Positions 1-6,229 of a DNA stretch of 48,009 bases are shown here, piece by piece. The notes beneath the pieces are model-generated. The model had not been told where the DNA came from and searched no databases. It saw only the letters and a program-made list of their open reading frames with translations. Positions within the stretch are counted from its first letter, which is position 1; every line of letters begins with the position of its first letter. The stretch is from positions 1 to 48,009 of IMG/VR virus record IMGVR_UViG_3300046804_003778. The stretch is one strand, 5' to 3'. Made by a program: the position numbers and the translations under genes. This stretch comes from a virus.

Positions 1-126
1 TTTTGTAAAATATACAGGATCATCCTTACACTTCAACCACTCTTCAATTTCTTTCGGAGTAAATTGAATTTGCACATTCGCCGCTTTAAGATTGGGCGAA
101 CCTTTATAAACTTGATTTTGTGACAT
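1..126 (-). CDS. 17: Terminase large subunit gp17, N-terminal fragment (cut by window edge)
   Basis: The 42 codons from the ATG at 126 run off the left edge. The peptide starts MSQNQVYKGSPNLKAANVQI and continues with FTPKEIEEWLKCKDDPVYF. This lines up with an internal stretch of T4 gp17 (YMGLPNLKRANI...EEWKKCRDDIVYF) just before its ATPase domain, so this protein starts later than T4 gp17, as cyanophage gp17 proteins do. By family knowledge, gp17 is the ATP-driven packaging motor and headful nuclease. The ATPase and nuclease motifs lie outside the window and cannot be checked. The start is 3 nt after the stop of the HNH gene upstream; only a weak, distant GGAA is visible as ribosome binding site, so translation may be coupled. 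Confidence 0.9.
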   Translation of the reverse strand, partial: MSQNQVYKGSPNLKAANVQIQFTPKEIEEWLKCKDDPVYFTK

Positions 127-129
127 AAA

Positions 130-576
130 TTAGCAATTCCACTTTGTAAGATACTGGTATAGTTTGTAAGCATATTCACTGCTATCATTCATGTTACCTA
201 AAGCAAGATTACATTTATGGCAGAGAAGTTGTCTAACTTCACCAGTAGAATGATTATGATCTACTACTGGTCTTTCATGATATTTATTAGAACCATCAAT
301 TAAAGATACATCACAAATGGCACATTTACATGATTGTTCTGCTAATAAGATATCATACCTTTCCAAGGTAATTCCATATTTTGATGGTAAGTTGTATTTT
401 CTTACATGCTTTTTAGCACAACTTCTACAGGAATAATGTAATCCACTTTTCTGTGATTTATTTTTGTTATATTCTGATGGTAATTTCCACTCACCGCAAG
501 CAGAACACAACCATTCACCATTTTGGTTTGGTGATTTTCTTTTGTTTGGTTTGATAGATCCAAATTTAGCAGACAT
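130..576 (-). CDS. Endonuclease VII-like HNH (His-Me finger) protein, putative homing endonuclease
   Basis: 148 residues. The C-terminal half has the recombination endonuclease VII family layout: YGIT (67-70), a C85-x2-C88 pair, the catalytic-type VDHNHSTGEVR motif (105-115; DHNH at 106-109) and a second pair C119-x2-C122, a zinc-bound His-Me finger. The N-terminal half carries two more CxxC pairs (C24/C27, C50/C53), suggesting an extra zinc ribbon for DNA binding. T4 gp49 of this family resolves Holliday junctions, but stand-alone copies scattered in phage genomes often act as homing endonucleases. Its location between the terminase genes, in its own transcription unit, favours the mobile interpretation. 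The start is fixed by an in-frame TAA directly before the ATG (577-579). No Shine-Dalgarno is visible. A late promoter lies in the loop of an inverted repeat that covers the start codon. Confidence 0.85.
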   Translation of the reverse strand: MSAKFGSIKPNKRKSPNQNGEWLCSACGEWKLPSEYNKNKSQKSGLHYSCRSCAKKHVRKYNLPSKYGITLERYDILLAEQSCKCAICDVSLIDGSNKYHERPVVDHNHSTGEVRQLLCHKCNLALGNMNDSSEYAYKLYQYLTKWNC

Positions 577-627
577 TTATAAACAGCAATAATTTACAAC
601 TATTTATAAAAATTGCTGTTTATAAAT
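575..627. repeat. Perfect 16-bp inverted repeat around the endonuclease start codon
   Basis: Positions 575-590 (atttataaacagcaat) and 612-627 (attgctgtttataaat) are exact reverse complements separated by 21 nt. In RNA read on the minus strand they form a 16-bp stem. The downstream arm includes the first two bases of the ATG and the whole region where a ribosome would load. The loop contains the late promoter 601-608. A long transcript entering from the upstream gene would fold this stem and hide the start; a transcript from the internal promoter could not. No T-tract follows, so it does not look like a terminator. Confidence 0.8.
601..608 (-). promoter_or_regulatory. T4-type late promoter for the HNH endonuclease
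   Basis: On the minus strand this reads TATAAATA, the exact T4 late promoter octamer recognised by the gp55 sigma factor. It leaves 24 nt to the ATG at 576. It lies in the loop between the arms of the inverted repeat 575-590/612-627, so transcripts from it would lack the upstream arm. Confidence 0.75.
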
Positions 628-636
628 TGCTATTCA

Positions 637-1392
637 TCAACACGCCCAAGCTCTTAATGATTTATTTACTCTGCTATCAGGATCACTTGCTGTTTTTTTA
701 CTTGTGAGTTTTTTCTTTAAACCTTTCATTCTTGCACAGAATGACGCCCTACGGGAATTTCCAACCTCTTTGCTTGGTGCTTTAAGGTCGCTTCCAGGAT
801 GTTCTTTTTCATAGGACTTTCTTCCTTTTTCATTGAGTCCGCCATTTTTATTTTGTCCAGATTTTCTGGTCCAGGCTGCTCCTTCATCCAGTTCTAAAAA
901 CTCCTTAAAGGATAGTTTATTTAGTTCTGGTTCAACTTCTTCGTTTTTACTTGACATATAATTTGCAACAGTATTCATATAATCTGTTGCCAGAGTTACT
1001 TTTGATTGAACCCATCCAGGTACTTGCATTTCTGGACCACTGATAACTTCACGAAGCATTTTTACATAACGTTCAATTTCATCAAGTTGATTGAGAATCA
1101 TGCTTCCCTCATCGTCAAGCATTTGACCCATAGCAATAGCAATATGATTTTCTTTAATGGGATCTTTTTTCTTCCACTCGGATTTAAGTTTCTTTTCCAT
1201 GGGCAGTAAATGTTTGTAGTAATCGGGAAATTCCATCACATGCTGAAGAGCAATACCATATGCTTCTTCGTGGGTGGTTACATGCTCACGTTCAACAGTA
1301 GAACCCATCTCTGCTTGGCGAATAACATACTCAACTGATACGTTATGTTTTTTAGCAATTTCTTGCTCTGTAGGAACTCTTTTATTTGCCAT
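637..1392 (-). CDS. Conserved phage protein with DUF5661-like and DUF6321-like regions
   Basis: 251 residues. The start is placed at the ATG at 1392 (MANKRVP), not the in-frame ATG at 1410, because a strong GGAGG lies between them at usable spacing and the upstream stop overlaps this ATG as TAATG. The N-terminal part (HEEAYGIALQHVMEFPDYY, about residues 40-62) resembles DUF5661. A glutamate/lysine-rich helical middle follows. The C-terminus (AAWTRKSGQNKNGGLNEKGR ... RRASFCARMKGLKKK ... DPDSRVNKSLRAWAC) is the DUF6321-type module found in many phages. The C-terminal half is very basic, so nucleic-acid binding is possible but not shown. It lies at the end of the operon that starts with gp13 and is followed by the endonuclease unit. 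Function unknown; the domain names are from recall of the motifs. Confidence 0.75.
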   Translation of the reverse strand: MANKRVPTEQEIAKKHNVSVEYVIRQAEMGSTVEREHVTTHEEAYGIALQHVMEFPDYYKHLLPMEKKLKSEWKKKDPIKENHIAIAMGQMLDDEGSMILNQLDEIERYVKMLREVISGPEMQVPGWVQSKVTLATDYMNTVANYMSSKNEEVEPELNKLSFKEFLELDEGAAWTRKSGQNKNGGLNEKGRKSYEKEHPGSDLKAPSKEVGNSRRASFCARMKGLKKKLTSKKTASDPDSRVNKSLRAWAC

Positions 1393-2756
1393 TAGTAAAC
1401 CTCCCTCCATTGCATACCAACACCAACATCAGTTGTATTTCCAGCACCTGCTGCAGCAAGATTAGTTGCAACTACAACATAAATTTCACTATCATTACCA
1501 TAGTAGTTATGAGAAATGAAATTTTTCTTTGCTGAAGATGATGGATCTGCTGGGGCAACAGATGCAAATACTTTTTGTGAGTTTTGACTTGCTGCAGAAA
1601 CATAACCATTATCCATTTCTTCGCCGCCAGTGTATCCAGATGCAGTTACATTATATTCAACACCGCTGTTATCATTAACAGGAGCCCAACTACCTCCAGT
1701 TAAAGCAGCAGCGTTAGGCAGTTTTAAAACTTTGTATGCAACATTTTGACCCGTACTGAAAACATTAAGATTTCCTAAACGAGCAAACATTCTATTAGGA
1801 TAAGTTTTATATGTTGTTTTCAAACGAATTGCCATAATAGGCAATGTTTGTGCTCCATTTAAAACTCTCAAAGTTGGAGATTGAACTGACCAATCTTGTC
1901 CACTTTCAACATATCCACCTTCAGAAATTACAGTGGAACAAATCTGATCAAAATATCCACCAGATGCAGTTACTCCACTTGCGGCAATTATTTCACAGCG
2001 AATTGGGAGATTTGGGTTACTCATATAAACAGTAGGTTTTACATTACTGTTATAATATTCATGAGCGATAACATATATTCCATTATGAACAAATCCACAA
2101 CGAACTCTACCAACTCCTAACCACTGAAAGTCAGTCCAAAAAATTTGAGTTTTAGTAATATCTAAATTAAATTTAGATGGACCAGTGCCATCACACTTAT
2201 CAATATTCCAATTTGATCTGACAACTCTATTTGTAGCATCATCAGTACTTCCACTAACATAAGTACGAATGTTGAATGCTAATTCTCCACTGGGAGTTTG
2301 TTCAAAAAATATACCATTATTATCATCATAATATCCAGAACGCTTGGTTACTCCAGATGCTGCAGCATAAAAATTAAAAGTACTTTTGATTAGTTGACTC
2401 TTACCAGGCATATAATTATGATACATCTTTGTTTGATGTATCACTCTACTGCCAGTAACTCCACTAACAGTTAATCTTGCACATGCTTTATTTTCTTGAT
2501 ATGTTACAGTAGCACCACTGATGGTTACATCATAAAAATTAGGGTCAATACCATAAAGGTGTTTGTAATCCCCCAGTGTATATGCTTCTGAAGTTCTTTG
2601 CCTACCAAAAGCATCATAGTTTCCGTCACCTAAAGCAACATGTAATGGATTATATGAATCTGTAACTATGCCATCACTATTTGACAGCATTACTACTTCA
2701 AAATTTGTTTTTTCCTGTGCTAGGAAATCTTCGTAGTGTTTGCTATACTGTGCCAT
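1392..2756 (-). CDS. Virion structural (fibre-like) protein, paralogue of the C-terminus of the 3391-residue protein
   Basis: 454 residues without signal peptide or membrane segment, rich in Ser/Thr/Gly/Val. Residues from about 144 (YYDDNNGIFFE) through [20 protein letters not shown] (about 181-200), DFQWLGVGRVRCGF and NPNLPIRCEI match, motif by motif, the last 400 residues of the product of 6230-16405 ([51 protein letters not shown]). Both end in a W-containing beta strand (MQWREVY / LTWTESQA). The N-terminal GRQRTSE element is common at the head of phage fibre-like proteins. It probably is a virion surface or fibre protein; the exact site is unknown. It is coupled by TAATG overlaps to the genes on both sides. 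Confidence 0.7.
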   Translation of the reverse strand: MAQYSKHYEDFLAQEKTNFEVVMLSNSDGIVTDSYNPLHVALGDGNYDAFGRQRTSEAYTLGDYKHLYGIDPNFYDVTISGATVTYQENKACARLTVSGVTGSRVIHQTKMYHNYMPGKSQLIKSTFNFYAAASGVTKRSGYYDDNNGIFFEQTPSGELAFNIRTYVSGSTDDATNRVVRSNWNIDKCDGTGPSKFNLDITKTQIFWTDFQWLGVGRVRCGFVHNGIYVIAHEYYNSNVKPTVYMSNPNLPIRCEIIAASGVTASGGYFDQICSTVISEGGYVESGQDWSVQSPTLRVLNGAQTLPIMAIRLKTTYKTYPNRMFARLGNLNVFSTGQNVAYKVLKLPNAAALTGGSWAPVNDNSGVEYNVTASGYTGGEEMDNGYVSAASQNSQKVFASVAPADPSSSAKKNFISHNYYGNDSEIYVVVATNLAAAGAGNTTDVGVGMQWREVY

Positions 2757-3013
2757 TAGTGTGTGTATCCAACCTTGTTACCATAAACTGCAACATTTCC
2801 ACGAATTCTTTGATCGGAATCTTTTTCTAAAAACTCTACTTGACCAGCAGAAATAGTTATAGTTCCTACTAAAGTGCTATCATCAGATTCATTTAAAGTT
2901 ACGGTTACACCGCTGGATGTGGTATTAATTAATCTGACAACAGTAGCATTTCCAAAAGTATTGCCACTAGATGTTGATAATGCCACTTGCGTCCCAAGTA
3001 ATCTAGTTCTCAT
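2756..3013 (-). CDS. Small beta-rich phage protein, probable structural accessory
   Basis: 85 residues. The sequence alternates hydrophobic and Ser/Thr residues (VVRLINTTSSGVTVTLNESD, GTITISAGQVEFLEKDSDQR), which suggests a small beta sandwich. No enzyme motif is visible. The start is supported by AAGGAA upstream of the ATG at 3013. It lies 12 nt after gp16 and its stop overlaps the next start as TAATG, so it belongs to the neck-terminase operon. It may decorate the virion or work with the 454-residue protein that follows; both ideas are inference. Confidence 0.65.
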   Translation of the reverse strand: MRTRLLGTQVALSTSSGNTFGNATVVRLINTTSSGVTVTLNESDDSTLVGTITISAGQVEFLEKDSDQRIRGNVAVYGNKVGYTH

Positions 3014-3025
3014 CTTAATTTCCTT

Positions 3026-3442
3026 TTATTGATTATTTAGGTTTTTTGATGCGTTCTTAAGCATCTTTGCAAGATCTGCAGTTGACCCAACAAACATAGT
3101 ATTGTTAACAGTTGTTGGAGAAGATTTTTTATCTTCTGTTTTAATATCTTTCATCTTCTTTTGAAGATCTGCTAACTTATCTGTAATGTCAGCAACATTT
3201 TTAATACCCTGAAAAGCAACTTCATATGCTCTAGGATGATTACTACTGCGTGCAACTTCAATAAGTTCATCAATAGCAACTTGACCTTTTTGAATTAATT
3301 CATAAAGTTCCGTGCGAGCATACTTATAATCTGCATCAATATCCTCTTCATTTTGAATAGGAGGTTTTGTTGAAACAACTTCTGTTTCTACTGGTTCAAT
3401 GTCAAAAAGATCTTCCATATTTTCTTGAAATTTATGGTCCAT
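3026..3442 (-). CDS. 16: Terminase small subunit gp16
   Basis: 138 residues against 164 in T4. Landmarks shared with T4 gp16 are an acidic N-terminus, the helical core with SSNHPRAYEVAFQGIKNVAD (T4: ADSPRHMEVFATLMGQM), the KKMKDIK segment and the diagnostic VNNTMFVGSTADLAKML (T4: QNATVFVGSTADLMDEF). By family knowledge it forms a ring that recognises or regulates DNA and stimulates the gp17 ATPase. The start overlaps the end of gp15 by 11 nt; an in-frame ATG eight codons later (MEDLFDI) is an alternative start. Unlike T4, gp17 does not follow directly: four other genes lie between them. Confidence 0.9.
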   Translation of the reverse strand: MDHKFQENMEDLFDIEPVETEVVSTKPPIQNEEDIDADYKYARTELYELIQKGQVAIDELIEVARSSNHPRAYEVAFQGIKNVADITDKLADLQKKMKDIKTEDKKSSPTTVNNTMFVGSTADLAKMLKNASKNLNNQ

Positions 3443-4235
3443 AATACTCTATACCCTCATTAAATCCAAAGTCATCTTCTGCTGTGAGTAATGCTGTGTC
3501 AACAGCATCAATATCACTATCGCCATCTTGATCACTGATTGCTTCTGGTTGAACTTGATATTTAAGAATCCTCGCGTTAGTGACCTTATCGCCAATATTA
3601 ATATTGGCAATAGATTTCTTAATGATGTCACCAGAACTAATTGGACCGTAAAGATAAGTTTTTGCTGTAAATCTTAATGTATATGTAATGGTTCTACGCT
3701 CCATTAAATCACCTTCATATTCATCATTAAAGTCAACACTATTTAATGTAATTGGAATATCACGTTTTTCATCCATTTCTGGAATCATTACGATAGTTAC
3801 AGTAAATTGTGGTTGAAAGAAAGGAAGAATTTGCTCAAGAATTTGTAAAGCATCATCTTGAGATTTTGTGATAATACCTAATTCAAATTCAACATTATAA
3901 GGAACTGGCATATACTGTACATCATATCCTTTTGTCTCATTATTTACCACTCTATTTTGCTGAATGGGTGGAACTTTTCTACTACCATCATATGTAATTG
4001 CAGTCATTTCAAATGACAATCTTGGTACATTAATAGTAAAATTCCTATCAATATCTGGATTTTGTTTTAACCTAGCAAGAAATTTTTGCATAGGTCCATA
4101 TGCCAGAGGAACTTTTTCTTGCTTTACAAAATTTCCTTGAGCATCATATTTTTTAATTTGTACATTATTAAACAGTGTACCAAATGTAGTAACTGTTTTT
4201 CTAATAATTTTGTGATAAAAATAATTTCCTAACAT
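3432..4235 (-). CDS. 15: Tail sheath stabiliser and completion protein gp15
   Basis: 267 residues (T4 gp15 has 272). The N-terminus MLGNYFYHKIIRKTVTTFGT and LFNNVQIKKYD match T4 gp15 (MFGYFYNSSFRRYATLMGDL, LFSNIQIKR). The core QILEQILPFFQPQFTVTI corresponds to T4 QIVEQILPYFQPHFNTTM, and ERRTITYTLRFTAKTYLYGP to the T4 C-terminal strand region. gp15 forms the hexameric ring that caps the tail tube and sheath and joins the tail to the neck. The ATG overlaps the gp14 stop as TGATG, so the two are translationally coupled. The C-terminus extends about 65 residues past the YLYGP motif and is acidic. Confidence 0.93.
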   Translation of the reverse strand: MLGNYFYHKIIRKTVTTFGTLFNNVQIKKYDAQGNFVKQEKVPLAYGPMQKFLARLKQNPDIDRNFTINVPRLSFEMTAITYDGSRKVPPIQQNRVVNNETKGYDVQYMPVPYNVEFELGIITKSQDDALQILEQILPFFQPQFTVTIVMIPEMDEKRDIPITLNSVDFNDEYEGDLMERRTITYTLRFTAKTYLYGPISSGDIIKKSIANINIGDKVTNARILKYQVQPEAISDQDGDSDIDAVDTALLTAEDDFGFNEGIEYYGP

Positions 4236-5341
4236 CAGAAGAATTCCTCCATATCTCCAAATTGACCAAATGGGTTAGACTCAGAGAAATCAATGATGAG
4301 ATCTCCAGCATTTTCAATTTCTCTATTTTCAGAATAATCCATTCCGTCGCTAGTATCAATATCATCTGTTTGAGTGATCGTCCATTTAGCGTTAGAAGTT
4401 TCTCCTCTGATAATTTCACCATCAGCAAAGTCTCCCTTAGCATAAACGACAGTAACAGTTCTATTATCTGGATCCCAAGTAGCAACACTTGCGGTTGAAT
4501 CTTTGGGCGATGCACCTAGAATAATTGAAGGTACTCCAGAGAATGTATAAATTGCTGTTGGTCCAGTTATTGATGTAACCTTACCTCCAGAAATAGTACA
4601 TGAACCGTGATCAATAAAGTTACCCTGAGCATCATAGACAGAAACTATTGGAGGACTTGTATATCCAGCACCAGATGAAGTTACTGTGATAGTGCCAAGA
4701 TAACCTCCAACCAATGCTCCTGAAGCCGTCGCCGTAAATTGAGATCCGACAATTTTTTCACCTGGAGTAAAGTTACCAAGACCACCAACATTAAGAATAA
4801 TAGGATAGTCGCCACTTTCTTTATCCAAGTTATCAATTTGAGAATTGCCTGTATCAAAGATACTGTCTCCATACTCAAATAATTCACATGTTAAGGTATA
4901 AACATATAATTTATTTAGTTGGTAGAATGGACTTTGGTTTTCAACAAATTTAATTTCAAATACATTTTGATTTAAAGGGAAAAAGATAAGGTCACCATCA
5001 TTAGGTCTTCCTTGTACAATTTTATTAGTAGAAAGATCTACAAAATCTTTCCAGCGACGGCGTGATACTGTGAGAGTAATTTCATCAGTAACACGTAATC
5101 CAAATTTAGAAAGCATGTCACCTTTACCACCAAATCCTTCAAAATTTTCAAGATACATTTCAATCAGATAACTATCTTTAAATTCAGAATAGTAAATATC
5201 TTTCCAAAGTTTATCTTCGTAAATTTTTCTTGGGATATAATAGCATTCAAGACCATATATTTTTATATGCTCGTCAATAAGATCTTGAACCAAATTTTGT
5301 TCACCCTTAGTTCCTTGAGTGAAGTATAGATTTCTTGCCAT
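4235..5341 (-). CDS. 14: Neck protein gp14, enlarged by a GSGYT-type insertion
   Basis: 368 residues against 256 in T4. The N-terminal half (MARNLYFTQGTKGEQNLVQD, LECYYIPRK, GFGGKGDMLSKFGLRVTDEI, RPNDGDLIFFPLN, FEIKFVENQSPFYQLNKLYV) and the C-terminal NPFGQFGDMEEFF are those of gp14. The middle (about residues 195-330) holds an extra stretch with SSGAGYTSPPIVSVYDAQGN and SGGKVTSITG, the beta module also seen in gp8 and the giant proteins here. gp14 with gp13 closes the head after packaging and provides the tail docking site. Its start overlaps the gp13 stop as TAATG. Confidence 0.93.
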   Translation of the reverse strand: MARNLYFTQGTKGEQNLVQDLIDEHIKIYGLECYYIPRKIYEDKLWKDIYYSEFKDSYLIEMYLENFEGFGGKGDMLSKFGLRVTDEITLTVSRRRWKDFVDLSTNKIVQGRPNDGDLIFFPLNQNVFEIKFVENQSPFYQLNKLYVYTLTCELFEYGDSIFDTGNSQIDNLDKESGDYPIILNVGGLGNFTPGEKIVGSQFTATASGALVGGYLGTITVTSSGAGYTSPPIVSVYDAQGNFIDHGSCTISGGKVTSITGPTAIYTFSGVPSIILGASPKDSTASVATWDPDNRTVTVVYAKGDFADGEIIRGETSNAKWTITQTDDIDTSDGMDYSENREIENAGDLIIDFSESNPFGQFGDMEEFF

Positions 5342-6150
5342 TATCCGATCAAGTCTAGTGGTGGAAGTTCTGCTGCCAGTTGGAATTCTGCCATAATTTG
5401 CTGAATTTCTGCTTCAGCATCTTCATAAATTTCTCTACCATTTAAAGTAACACCACCAGGCAATGATACATTCTTAAATTTAATAAGATTTTGTCCCCAT
5501 TGACGTTTAATCAGTGCAGTCAGATATCTCTTCATCCACACATCATTCCAAATTTCAGTGCTTTCATTTGGATCAAGCATCCTATAACAATCAATAATTA
5601 AATAATTTCCTGAAGTTAACTGATCCCAATCAGTATCAATCCAAAGTTTATTTTCTCTTTTGTTCCAACGTACTGGTTTAAAGTTTGAGATTACCCAATC
5701 AAGAGTTTCCAAATAACTCTTGATCATATAATAATTTAAAACTTCCATAGAACCAAAGTTATAGAAATCATTCAAAAATAATTGATATTTGATACTAAAA
5801 ATATTACCAGATACTGATGATACACTATTGTCTTGAGCATATACTTGCTGAATACTCAAGATGTGATCTGGAATTGGGACGTAATTATTTTGCTCATAAA
5901 GAGTTGCTGGCGTAACTCCAGATACTGTAATAGTTTTATTTGTTTTTGCTGCTGCTACAATCTCTGGTGTGATTTTATATTTTAAAAATGTGCGAATATT
6001 GCCATCAAAATGACGCTCTTGGAAAAATTGAATAGCATCATCTACCAGATCTTCAATCTGATCATCATCTACATTAATCTCCAACACTGGAAACCCCAAT
6101 CTCCTGAGGCAATAATCAATCAGTTGCTGTCTTGATGCGGGACGGGCCAT
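5341..6150 (-). CDS. 13: Neck protein gp13
   Basis: 269 residues (T4 gp13 has 309). It starts MARPASRQQLIDYCLRRLGF and continues PVLEINVDDDQIEDLVDDAI, the acidic helical start typical of T4-like gp13, followed by FFQERHFDGN and WVISNFKPVRWNKRENKLWI. The adjoining gp14 in the expected order confirms it. gp13 forms the neck ring under the portal. It is the first gene of a long operon (gp13-14-15-16 and onward) that begins at a late promoter 24 nt upstream. A weak AGGAAT lies between promoter and start. Confidence 0.92.
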   Translation of the reverse strand: MARPASRQQLIDYCLRRLGFPVLEINVDDDQIEDLVDDAIQFFQERHFDGNIRTFLKYKITPEIVAAAKTNKTITVSGVTPATLYEQNNYVPIPDHILSIQQVYAQDNSVSSVSGNIFSIKYQLFLNDFYNFGSMEVLNYYMIKSYLETLDWVISNFKPVRWNKRENKLWIDTDWDQLTSGNYLIIDCYRMLDPNESTEIWNDVWMKRYLTALIKRQWGQNLIKFKNVSLPGGVTLNGREIYEDAEAEIQQIMAEFQLAAELPPLDLIG

Positions 6151-6174
6151 TAAGTTACAATATTCCTATAAAAG

Positions 6175-6182
6175 TATTTATA
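6175..6182 (-). promoter_or_regulatory. T4-type late promoter for the gp13-gp16 operon
   Basis: Reads TATAAATA on the minus strand, with 24 nt to the gp13 ATG at 6150. Its first T is the last base of the T-tract of the terminator at 6182-6206, so termination of the upstream unit and initiation of the next are packed into about 30 nt. Confidence 0.8.
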
Positions 6183-6206
6183 AAAAAAGAGGGGGTTTCC
6201 CCCCTC
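6182..6206 (-). terminator. Rho-independent terminator after the 3391-residue gene
   Basis: Minus strand: GAGGGGG, loop GAAA, CCCCCTC, then TTTTTTT. The 7-bp stem is perfect (6189-6195 with 6200-6206) and the T-run is 6182-6188. The loop is a GNRA-type tetraloop, which makes the hairpin very stable. It lies 23 nt past the stop codon at 6230. Confidence 0.9.
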
Positions 6207-6229
6207 CCGTATTGAGTTTTTGGAAAAAA

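Noticed and set aside
1393-1410. Earlier ATG (1410) for the 251-residue protein
   Set aside because: GGAGG lies between this ATG and the one at 1392 and fits only the latter, which also forms the TAATG overlap with the upstream stop.
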